DNA of 6,168 nucleotides from Vulcanisaeta distributa (GTDB lineage Archaea > Thermoproteota > Thermoprotei > Thermoproteales > Thermocladiaceae): NCBI GenBank assembly GCA_002506645.1, contig DAXY01000075.1, forward strand, positions 1 through 6,168. The letters are read 5' to 3'. The notes below the pieces were generated by a model. The model was given only the letters and a program-made list of their open reading frames with translations. It ran no database searches and was not told the origin of the DNA. Numbering within the stretch: position 1 is the stretch's first letter; each line of letters opens with the position of its first letter. This document shows positions 1 to 5,449 of this stretch, piece after piece. The position numbers and the translations under genes are program-made.

Positions 1-604
1 TATGTAGTGATTCTACGTAGTTTGTTACCCCGGTCAGTATCATTCCAATGGCCAATGCCGCTATTATTAAGCTCATGAACCTGCCCAGGACCTTAAGCGT
101 GTTACTACCGAGTCTCTTCAGTAGTGGTTGTGAGAACCTAATAACCACGTATGTAAAGGCCGAGCTAAGTAATGCGGCTATTATGACGTAGTAAATCGGG
201 TATAATGCCGAGAAGAGTATTAACTCCGTGATTGTACCTGGTCCTACAAGTAATGGCGTCACTATCGGCACTAGGACGAATTCCTCAGGCTCCTTAACGG
301 CACCAACTGCCCTGGGACCGCCGGCCATTAGGGTCTCCATGGCAATGCCCATTAGTAATACGCCACCGGCAATCCTGAAGGCATCTAGGTTTACGCCGAA
401 TGCCTGTAGTATGTACCTACCGCCAACTGCAAATATTATCATTAGCAACGGCACGCTAATACCGACTAATCTATAAACCCTCCTTAATTGCTCCTGCTCC
501 ATGTTTATTATGTATATGGATAGTGTTGGTATTGCACCTATTGGATTGAGTATTGCTATTAACTGGCCGGTCATGCTGAGAATGTCTATTAGGGCCCCAG
601 GCAC
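1..604 (-). CDS. MarC family integral membrane protein (3' end outside window)
   Basis: The minus frame stays open from 604 to the window edge (201 codons, no stop), so at most a few residues are probably missing compared with the usual 190-215. The protein is almost entirely hydrophobic helices separated by short charged loops, consistent with the six-helix MarC fold. Family signatures are visible: NPIGAIP near the N-terminus, RIAGGVLLMGIAM in the next helix pair, and TPLLVGPGTIT at the start of the second half. MarC (UPF0056) proteins are inner-membrane proteins of unclear function; the early link to multiple antibiotic resistance was not upheld, so no substrate is proposed. The start is uncertain. 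GTG at 604 is chosen because a TATA-like element at 625-633 lies about 25 bases upstream, fitting a leaderless mRNA, and gives the usual length ahead of NPIG. In-frame alternatives are ATG at 646, GTG at 640 and ATG at 574. Confidence 0.85.
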   Translation of the reverse strand, partial: MPGALIDILSMTGQLIAILNPIGAIPTLSIYIINMEQEQLRRVYRLVGISVPLLMIIFAVGGRYILQAFGVNLDAFRIAGGVLLMGIAMETLMAGGPRAVGAVKEPEEFVLVPIVTPLLVGPGTITELILFSALYPIYYVIIAALLSSAFTYVVIRFSQPLLKRLGSNTLKVLGRFMSLIIAALAIGMILTGVTNYVESLH

Positions 605-624
605 GTTTAATAAACACCTATCGC

Positions 625-633
625 TATAATAAT
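625..633 (-). promoter_or_regulatory. TATA-like box of the MarC-family gene
   Basis: Reading the minus strand, ATTATTATA is centred about 25 bases before GTG 604, the normal archaeal TATA-to-start distance for a leaderless transcript. A second AT-rich element at 606-614 (TTTATTAAA) could serve an ATG start at 574 with a leader of about 10 bases. No Shine-Dalgarno sequence is seen before either start. Confidence 0.4.
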
Positions 634-713
634 CTTTCACCACCATAGGCTCATCATGCGTCAGTGGGGGGCAAGCGGTTCATTGATCACCAATACCAAT
701 GCCTGAAAACCTA

Positions 714-720
714 CTTATAG
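714..720 (+). promoter_or_regulatory. TATA box of the plus-strand C/D box sRNA
   Basis: CTTATAG is centred at 717 and preceded by a purine-rich stretch (GAAAAC, 705-710) that could act as a BRE. Counting 26 bases downstream gives a start near 743, exactly at the C box of the sRNA candidate. The spacing, in a region with no plus-strand ORF, is the main evidence that the sRNA is an independent transcription unit. Confidence 0.5.
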
Positions 721-738
721 TCCTTACGGTATTGAGTA

Positions 739-794
739 ATTGGTGATGATGAATTTGGGACTGACCAGTGACGATGGGTATCCTAACTGATCAG
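739..794 (+). ncRNA. C/D box sRNA (2'-O-methylation guide), double-guide architecture
   Basis: All four boxes appear in order with archaeal spacing: C box GTGATGA (743-749), an 11-base guide, D' box CTGA (761-764), a 3-base spacer, C' box GTGACGA (768-774, one mismatch to RTGATGA), a 12-base guide and D box CTGA (787-790). Such RNAs bind L7Ae, Nop5 and fibrillarin and direct methylation of the target base paired to the fifth guide base before D or D'. By this rule the D' guide predicts target 5'-UCCCAAAUUCA (the A after UCCC methylated) and the D guide predicts 5'-UUAGGAUACCCA (the second G methylated). I could not assign either target; the second resembles, with one bulged base, the universal 16S motif UUAGAUACCC. 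A TATA box at 714-720 and a T-run at 813-817 support transcription. The bases flanking C and D form no clear terminal stem, which is common in archaeal sRNAs. Confidence 0.7.
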
Positions 795-845
795 CAAGGA
801 TGGTATTCATCATTTTTATCTAGCCGGTCCGTACTCATCACAGGG
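788..845 (-). ncRNA. Possible second C/D box sRNA, antisense and 3'-overlapping
   Basis: On the minus strand, 10 bases after the metE-like stop, there is C box GTGATGA (841-835), an 11-base guide, a degenerate D' box CTAG in place of CTGA (823-820), a 6-base spacer, a perfect C' box ATGATGA (813-807), a 12-base guide and D box CTGA (794-791). Predicted targets are 5'-CCGGUCCGUAC for the D' guide and 5'-CAAGGAUGGUAU for the D guide. No separate promoter is obvious, so it would be processed from the metE-like transcript. Its D box lies in the palindrome CTGATCAG that also supplies the D box of the plus-strand sRNA. The weak D' box and lack of a promoter keep confidence moderate; only one of the two RNAs may be real. 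Confidence 0.38.
813..817 (+). terminator. T-run downstream of the plus-strand sRNA
   Basis: TTTTT lies about 22 bases after the D box of the plus-strand C/D sRNA. Archaeal polymerase often terminates at oligo-T without a strong hairpin, so this could end the primary transcript. It also falls opposite the spacer between the D' and C' boxes of the minus-strand candidate. Confidence 0.3.
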
Positions 846-851
846 TGCGCC

Positions 852-2003
852 TCACTTCTCCCCATACTTACTCCTTAAAATCCTTGCAGCCTCGACCATG
901 GAGCGCAACTTGGCGAATGCGATCCTCCTCTCGAACTTCCTATACATGCCAGGGGCGAAGCCGCAGTCTGGGTTTAGCCATATCCTCCTGGGGTCGAGAA
1001 CCCTCACGACCCTCTCAACCCTCTGCACCACGGTTTGTGGGTCCTCAACCTGGGGGTTCCTAACATCTATTACGCCTAAACCAAGCTCCTTATCGCTTGG
1101 TAGGTCCTTCGCGAAGACGGCTGGGTCACCACTCCCTGGGCTTGCATACTCAAGGACGTACTGCTTAACCTTTATGTCATAAACCTCGGGTGCCAGCCTC
1201 TCGAAGCCGATGCCGTAGAATGGCGAGTCTGGGTTTGGCCACCTATCCATGTGCATCCCAATCCTAACGCCGTCAATCCCCTTTATCGCCTCGTTTATTA
1301 AGTCCCTGGCTAGGTAAAGTTCGTTCTTGAACCCCCTGTACTTCTGGCCATGTATTGCCTCGATGACCTTCCTATACCTATCCGGCTCGTTCTCCCTGGC
1401 CTCCGTTAGGTCGCCGAGCATGGGCTCGTCAAGTTGTATGAAGTCCACGCCTGCATCCCTAAGCCTAATTATTTCCTGCCTAAGCACCTTGATGTAGTCC
1501 TGGGCTAAATCCTCAGGCTGTGGGTACACGGGCTTTGAGTACTTCGCGTCCCAGGTCTCCCACATGATTAGGTATGGGCTTGGCAGTGTGACCTTAATCC
1601 CCCTATCCGTGATGGACCTAGTGAACTTGAACTCATCAAGGGCTATTACGGCATCCCTAATCTGCTCAGTGGCTACGGCCCTCCAGTAGGTTAGTTGGGC
1701 CTTGTACTGCCTCATTATTTCTATTGCCCTTGGGTTAATATCCGTCACGTAAATCAGCTTAAACCCAGGTATTTTCTGCCCAACAAACGACACGAAACTG
1801 GTCCTCCTCTGCTCACCGTCAGTGAGAACGTCGAGGCCCACCAACTCCTCCTCCTTAACCGTTAGCTTAACCGCATCATCCAAGTACTCATCAAGCTCCT
1901 CCTTGCTTATCTCGCCCTTGTTATACCTATCGAAGGCCTCGATCAACCACCTAGGCCTTGGAAAACTGCCGACCACCGATGTCGTGAATGTCAACTCCCG
2001 CAT
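852..2003 (-). CDS. metE: Methionine synthase core (MetE C-terminal catalytic domain family)
   Basis: The 383-residue protein belongs to the cobalamin-independent methionine synthase (UROD/MetE-like TIM barrel) family. It corresponds to the catalytic half only; bacterial MetE is about 750 residues with an N-terminal duplicate, whereas archaeal cores are usually 300-400. The expected reaction is methyl transfer to homocysteine to give methionine in the cytoplasm. Visible motifs are TTSVVGSFPRP (7-17), LTDGEQRR (60-67), DFIQLDEPML (187-196), VIDVRNPQVED (311-321) and WLNPDCGF (342-349). Of the four zinc ligands of E. coli MetE (His641, Cys643, Glu665, Cys726), His251, Glu285 and Cys347 are recognisable, but the Cys643 position is Asp253 (sequence GMHMDRW). 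The donor is uncertain: characterised archaeal core enzymes can use methylcobalamin or corrinoid proteins instead of folates. ATG 2003 is supported by a TATA box 27 bases upstream. Assignment to the family is firm; exact substrate is inference. Confidence 0.88.
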   Translation of the reverse strand: MRELTFTTSVVGSFPRPRWLIEAFDRYNKGEISKEELDEYLDDAVKLTVKEEELVGLDVLTDGEQRRTSFVSFVGQKIPGFKLIYVTDINPRAIEIMRQYKAQLTYWRAVATEQIRDAVIALDEFKFTRSITDRGIKVTLPSPYLIMWETWDAKYSKPVYPQPEDLAQDYIKVLRQEIIRLRDAGVDFIQLDEPMLGDLTEARENEPDRYRKVIEAIHGQKYRGFKNELYLARDLINEAIKGIDGVRIGMHMDRWPNPDSPFYGIGFERLAPEVYDIKVKQYVLEYASPGSGDPAVFAKDLPSDKELGLGVIDVRNPQVEDPQTVVQRVERVVRVLDPRRIWLNPDCGFAPGMYRKFERRIAFAKLRSMVEAARILRSKYGEK

Positions 2004-2024
2004 TAATTCAATGCGGATTAATTA

Positions 2025-2034
2025 GTTTATAAAG
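2025..2034 (-). promoter_or_regulatory. TATA box of the metE-like gene
   Basis: CTTTATAAAC on the minus strand is centred 27 bases before ATG 2003, which fits a leaderless transcript. A second TATA-like stretch (ATTATAAAT, 2079-2071) lies further upstream and could give an alternative start with a leader of about 45 bases. Confidence 0.6.
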
Positions 2035-2088
2035 TATTACGCAGTTCATCCACGCGTTGTCCCTTGGACTATTTATAATCCATGGCTC

Positions 2089-2100
2089 CGCGAAATCGCG
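2089..2100. repeat. Short GC-rich inverted repeat after the synthetase-like gene
   Basis: CGCG-AAAT-CGCG can fold into a four-base-pair GC hairpin ten bases beyond the stop at 2110 on the minus strand. No T-run follows, so its role as a terminator is doubtful. Confidence 0.25.
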
Positions 2101-2109
2101 ACCACATTA

Positions 2110-3183
2110 TTAGGGTGTTGGTCCAATACCGGCGACCTTTGGGTACGGCCTAGCCTCCCAAACAGCCCTCAACCCACATACGTACCTAGTCAGTCTCTCC
2201 ACACCAATTCCGAAGCCCGCCGTCTTGAGTGGGTAGAGCTCCCTAAGCATCTCCAGGTACCACCTATACTTATTCGGGTCCTCACCGCCCTCCCTCATCC
2301 TGGCTATGATCCTCACCGGCTCGTACTCACGCTCGGCACCACTAATCGCCTCACCAAAGCCCTCTGGGTAGAGCATGTCGAAGTCCCTGAGTATGCCCGG
2401 CCTCTGCGGGTCTTCCCTATCGTAGAATCCCCTGGCGCCCTTTGGATAATCAATTATGAAGAATGGATTCTCATGATAGGCAGAGAGGAGCTTCTCGCAC
2501 TCCCACCTAATCTCAGTGTTTGGCGGATTCTTGCAGCCGAGCTCGTTAACGAGTTCCACGGCCTCCTTATGCGTATACCTCCTGAAGGGCTTCTTGAAGT
2601 CTGGGAGTTGCCTGTTCAGTTTTTCCTCAAGCTCCTTACCATAGTTATCCCTGACCCTCTTAATCACGTATATTATCATGTCCTCGGCGAGGTTAATCAC
2701 GTCATCATACGTGGCCCCGTAGACCTCTAGATCAAGCTGGTAAAACTCGACTAGGTGCCTGCCCGTGAAGACACTATCGTTTGGCTCAAACCTAATGTTT
2801 GGGCTTAGGAAGTATATCTTACCCAGCGAGGCGGCCATATACTGCTTATAGAGTATTGCGCTGGACATGACCTTATACTCCATCCCGTAGAAGTCCACCG
2901 TTGCCTGTTTAGCGCCCCTAATCCCAGGGTCGGTCACGGGGCCTATTATAGGCGCTAAAACCTCGGTGAAACCCCTCGAGTTAAGGAAGTCCCTTAGGGC
3001 ATCCACTATCTCGGCCTGTACCCTAAAGACAAGTTTATACTTATCTTCCCTGGCCCACCTCCACGAGTGGGCGAGCCACTCCCTAAGGAACTCCAGGTAC
3101 TTACCCTGGTCGCTAACCATCTTCTCGAACTCCAAAACCGCCGGGTGGAAGTATGGTTCCTTCCTCTCCGGCCATTTACTCAT
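2110..3183 (-). CDS. Asparaginyl-tRNA-synthetase-like class II enzyme without OB fold; probable archaeal asparagine synthetase
   Basis: The 357-residue protein is a class II catalytic core of the Asp/Asn-tRNA synthetase type. Visible are the SAILYKQ segment (108-114, equivalent to SPQLYKQ in AspRS), motif 2 with Arg131, Glu133 and RHLVEF (142-147), a GEAISGAERE segment (278-286), and motif 3 GFGIGVERL (323-331) with Arg330. The N-terminal anticodon-binding OB fold of about 100 residues found in AsnRS and AspRS is missing: only about 50 charged, aromatic-rich residues precede the core. This architecture matches the archaeal AsnRS paralogue AS-AR studied in Pyrococcus abyssi, which makes asparagine from aspartate, ATP and ammonia instead of charging tRNA. 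The asparagine synthetase role is inferred from that architecture; a reduced tRNA ligase is the alternative, and databases often call such proteins asparagine-tRNA ligase. The start is ATG 3183, with a TATA box 30 bases upstream. The gene lies 106 bases from metE-like and 79 from cbiP, each with its own promoter. Confidence 0.85.
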   Translation of the reverse strand: MSKWPERKEPYFHPAVLEFEKMVSDQGKYLEFLREWLAHSWRWAREDKYKLVFRVQAEIVDALRDFLNSRGFTEVLAPIIGPVTDPGIRGAKQATVDFYGMEYKVMSSAILYKQYMAASLGKIYFLSPNIRFEPNDSVFTGRHLVEFYQLDLEVYGATYDDVINLAEDMIIYVIKRVRDNYGKELEEKLNRQLPDFKKPFRRYTHKEAVELVNELGCKNPPNTEIRWECEKLLSAYHENPFFIIDYPKGARGFYDREDPQRPGILRDFDMLYPEGFGEAISGAEREYEPVRIIARMREGGEDPNKYRWYLEMLRELYPLKTAGFGIGVERLTRYVCGLRAVWEARPYPKVAGIGPTP

Positions 3184-3208
3184 TGTGATTGCTCAATGGT
3201 TCTAACAG

Positions 3209-3217
3209 CCTTTTAAG
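3209..3217 (-). promoter_or_regulatory. TATA box of the synthetase-like gene, within a near-palindrome
   Basis: CTTAAAAGG on the minus strand is centred about 30 bases before ATG 3183, giving a leader of only a few bases. The box forms one arm of the near-palindrome TTTTAA-GCATGC-C-TTAAAA (3211-3229), broken by a single extra C, which could be a regulator site or a pair of opposed AT-rich elements. Confidence 0.5.
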
Positions 3218-3225
3218 CATGCCTT

Positions 3226-3231
3226 AAAAAA
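3226..3231 (-). terminator. Oligo-T stretch downstream of cbiP
   Basis: Six T's on the minus strand lie 32 bases after the cbiP stop codon and just ahead of the promoter of the next gene. This is a plausible simple archaeal terminator, with no hairpin seen before it. Confidence 0.3.
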
Positions 3232-3262
3232 CAGCAATAATACTCGGTGCAATATAGGCGTA

Positions 3263-4753
3263 TTATTTATCACTTATCATGAAGTCTATGTCCAATTTGT
3301 CCTTAATTAACGATGCAAATTTGTCAATTTGCCTCAGTAGTAATTCAATGCTCGTCAGACCCGTTGAATCACGCTTGGGCAGCCCAGCCACCTCCCTAGC
3401 CATGTTGAGCACGAAGTTCCTAAAGCCAGGGTCGCCCAATGAGTCGTGGAGTGTGATCCCAATTATTAAATCGTCCTCCCTAAGCACACCATCGACCTGC
3501 TCCACGGGCTTCCCATTCCTCTCCCTAATCATTATTAGAGGCTCATCACCAACGTACTGCGGAACACCCCTATGTATTTCATAACCCCTAACCTCAACAC
3601 CCTCCAACCCACCCCTCAGTCCAACGGCCCTTGATAGTGATACCACCTTATCAATGCCGTAGATCGTGTTGATGTTTACGAAACCAAGTCCATCGTAATG
3701 ACCAGGGGCACCCGCCTCTAAACCATATGGATCGCTCAACACCCTACCCATTGCCTGGAAGCCGCCGCATATGCCCAGGATAACGGCCGAGCCCTTAATC
3801 CTCATTAATGCCCTATCCATGCCAACCCTCCTCATCCAATCAAGGCTAGCAACCACATTCTTAGAACCCGGCAATATCACGAGGTGGGGCTCGCCTAACT
3901 CCCTCGGGCTCCTGACAATCCTGACCGTGACGTCATCCTCAAGGATTAGTGGGTATATGTCATTGAAGTTTGAAATGTATGGGTAGGCGATGAGGGCTAT
4001 GTCCAGCGGTCCATTGCCGATGGGCCTTAGGTCCATGGAATCCTCAGGCCATAGCCACAGATCATCGATGTAGGGCAAAACCCCTAGGACGGGCTTTCCC
4101 GTACGCTCCTCAATCCACCTTATGGCCGTGTCCAGCAACTCCTCATTACCCCTGAATTTATTAATTATAAAGCCCTTAACCAACCTCCTCCACCTCGGGG
4201 GCAATGACTTGATTAGGCCGAGGCCCTGGATGAATGAGCCGCCCCTATCAATGTCGAGTATTACGAATACGCCCGCGTTGAGCCACTCGGCGGGTCTGAA
4301 GTTGGCCAGGTCCTTATTGGCTAGGTTTGGTTCGTATGCCGACCCGGCGCCCTCACCAACCACGATATCGTACTCCCTAACCAACCTGCGTATGCTTGCC
4401 TTAACAGCGTTTATTGCGAGCCCTCGAATATTATTGCTATTACTCAAGTACTCCCTGAAGGATAGCTGTGCCCTGGGTTTGCCGAGTATTACGTACTCAG
4501 CCCTATCACTTGACATGGGCTTTATTAGGATTGGGTTGTGATAAATGCTCGGCATTATACCGGAGGCGTACGCCTGCATTGCCTGGGCGAGGGCTATCTC
4601 ACCGCCCTCAATTGATGGGTAGCTATTAAGCGACATATTCTGGGCCTTAAACGGGGATGCGCGGAAACCCCTCGTACTCAACAGCCTCAGTAATGCACTA
4701 ACTATTGCGGTCTTCCCCGAGTCACTCATTGTAGATACTATGAAGACATTCAC
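3263..4753 (-). CDS. cbiP: Cobyric acid synthase CbiP/CobQ
   Basis: The 496-residue enzyme amidates adenosylcobyrinic acid a,c-diamide at four side chains with glutamine and ATP to give adenosylcobyric acid, in cobalamin synthesis. The N-terminal dethiobiotin-synthetase-like ATPase domain shows the P-loop-like STMSDSGKT (7-15) and the family signature PFKAQNMSLNSY (34-45), with VGEGAGS (132-138) and ILDIDRGG (165-172) further on. The C-terminal type I glutamine amidotransferase domain has GICGGFQAMG with nucleophile Cys329, GYEIHRG (390-396) and the catalytic His436 in TLHDSLGDPGFR, so the enzyme looks complete. Length matches the family (about 480-510). The frame stays open upstream to ATG 4849, but those 32 extra codons resemble no CbiP N-terminus and cover the promoter region. 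GTG 4753 is preferred: it gives VNVFIVSTMSDSGK, like other family members, and has TATA 27 bases upstream. No other cob genes are in the window. Confidence 0.93.
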   Translation of the reverse strand: MNVFIVSTMSDSGKTAIVSALLRLLSTRGFRASPFKAQNMSLNSYPSIEGGEIALAQAMQAYASGIMPSIYHNPILIKPMSSDRAEYVILGKPRAQLSFREYLSNSNNIRGLAINAVKASIRRLVREYDIVVGEGAGSAYEPNLANKDLANFRPAEWLNAGVFVILDIDRGGSFIQGLGLIKSLPPRWRRLVKGFIINKFRGNEELLDTAIRWIEERTGKPVLGVLPYIDDLWLWPEDSMDLRPIGNGPLDIALIAYPYISNFNDIYPLILEDDVTVRIVRSPRELGEPHLVILPGSKNVVASLDWMRRVGMDRALMRIKGSAVILGICGGFQAMGRVLSDPYGLEAGAPGHYDGLGFVNINTIYGIDKVVSLSRAVGLRGGLEGVEVRGYEIHRGVPQYVGDEPLIMIRERNGKPVEQVDGVLREDDLIIGITLHDSLGDPGFRNFVLNMAREVAGLPKRDSTGLTSIELLLRQIDKFASLIKDKLDIDFMISDK

Positions 4754-4776
4754 CAGGGACAGTCCCTGAATCGAGG

Positions 4777-4784
4777 CAATAAAC
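4777..4784 (-). promoter_or_regulatory. TATA box of cbiP, with adjacent imperfect inverted repeat
   Basis: GTTTATTG on the minus strand is centred 27 bases before GTG 4753, which decides the start codon. Directly upstream lies an imperfect inverted repeat CCTTACC-TTA-GGTAGGG (4784-4800, 6 of 7 arm positions matching) at the place of BRE and upstream regulatory elements. Confidence 0.5.
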
Positions 4785-4807
4785 CTTACCTTAGGTAGGG
4801 AAGAAAA

Positions 4808-4814
4808 ATTTAAG
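4808..4814 (+). promoter_or_regulatory. TATA box of the membrane winged-helix gene
   Basis: ATTTAAG, preceded by an A-rich BRE-like stretch, predicts transcription from about 4837 and a leader of about 13 bases. That leader contains GGTG (4841-4844), a partial Shine-Dalgarno match five bases before ATG 4850, so this is one of the few genes here with a possible ribosome binding site. Confidence 0.45.
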
Positions 4815-4822
4815 CACCTAGC

Positions 4823-4834
4823 ATGAGTACTCAT
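4823..4834. promoter_or_regulatory. Perfect 12-bp palindrome, candidate operator
   Basis: ATGAGTACTCAT is a perfect palindrome between the plus-strand TATA box (4808-4814) and the predicted transcription start (about 4837), where a bound repressor would block initiation. The gene it precedes encodes a winged-helix protein, so autoregulation is a natural hypothesis. Confidence 0.35.
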
Positions 4835-4849
4835 TAGAGTGGTGTCCAT

Positions 4850-5449
4850 ATGACCGAGTGGACCACGATGAGAAATTACAGGCTTTGGGTCGGCATGGCC
4901 CTCATGGCCCTCTCCATATACTTAATAATCAGGCTTTACGACAACCTATTCCTAAGCCTTAAGGTGCCTGTGGTCGCCTTAGAACCTGATGGGGTATTGA
5001 AGGTCATTGGATCGATACAGCCATTCACAAGCCCCATCCTCGCGTACAACATAATACTCACCATCGTGTTGACGACCACAATATCATCCCTAGCCTCGGT
5101 ACTCATTTACTCCTCAGTAGTTGGTGGTAGGAACGGGGGCGATGCTGTTCATAGCAGTAATTCACTAATGAACATGAATGTGGGTATTGACGGAACCGCA
5201 AACATGGGCAGTATTGCCCTATCAAGCCTAGAGAGAAGGGCGTTGCAGGTTATACGCAGGAGGGGTGGTATGATGACGCAGGCGGAGTTGGGGCGTGAGT
5301 TGGGGCTAAGTAAGTACCAAGTATCTAGGCTTGTGAGGAGGCTTGAGGTGAAGGGCCTTATTGAGAGGAGGAGGGCTGGCGTTACCAATATTTTAATCCT
5401 ACGTGGTGGTTTTAACCCCCTGAACAAGCCTGGCAAGAATAAGGACTAG
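4850..5449 (+). CDS. Membrane-anchored winged-helix transcriptional regulator
   Basis: The 199-residue protein has two predicted membrane helices (about 12-29 and 66-90) joined by a short segment (about 30-65) with few charges, probably extracytoplasmic. A flexible Gly/Ser/Asn/Met-rich linker (92-125) leads to a C-terminal winged helix (126-186) containing MTQAELGRELGLSKYQVSRL, a typical MarR/IclR-like helix-turn-helix, followed by the wing ending ILIL and a basic tail. Similar two-helix plus wHTH proteins are common in archaea as presumed membrane-tethered DNA-binding regulators; the ligand and targets of this one are unknown. It is divergent from cbiP with 96 bases between the two chosen starts, so control of cbiP is possible but unproven. 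Its last 51 bases overlap the end of the convergent wHTH gene at 5399-5698. ATG 4850 is chosen because of TATA and GGTG upstream; ATG 4868 is the alternative. Confidence 0.85.
   Translation: MTEWTTMRNYRLWVGMALMALSIYLIIRLYDNLFLSLKVPVVALEPDGVLKVIGSIQPFTSPILAYNIILTIVLTTTISSLASVLIYSSVVGGRNGGDAVHSSNSLMNMNVGIDGTANMGSIALSSLERRALQVIRRRGGMMTQAELGRELGLSKYQVSRLVRRLEVKGLIERRRAGVTNILILRGGFNPLNKPGKNKD

Noticed and set aside
228..476. Plus-strand ORF of 82 codons.
   Set aside because: It lies opposite the MarC-family gene, has low-complexity composition and no recognisable domain; the minus strand clearly codes.
638..664. Minus-strand CTGA (664-661) followed by ATGATGA (657-651), resembling a D'-C' pair upstream of the MarC-family gene.
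   Set aside because: No C box occurs 10-12 bases before the CTGA and no CTGA D box 10-12 bases after the ATGATGA, so the set is incomplete.
2071..2079. Second TATA-like stretch that could drive the metE-like gene or plus-strand antisense RNA into the synthetase-like gene.
   Set aside because: A better placed TATA box sits at 27 bases from the start, and no plus-strand gene or RNA signature follows.
4122..4541. Plus-strand ORF of 139 codons opposite cbiP.
   Set aside because: It is antisense to conserved CbiP sequence and looks like a Leu/Ser-rich shadow frame with no domain or promoter.
5149..5436. Minus-strand ORF of 95 codons opposite the membrane wHTH gene.
   Set aside because: The plus frame there encodes a clear winged helix; the minus frame has no recognisable domain.
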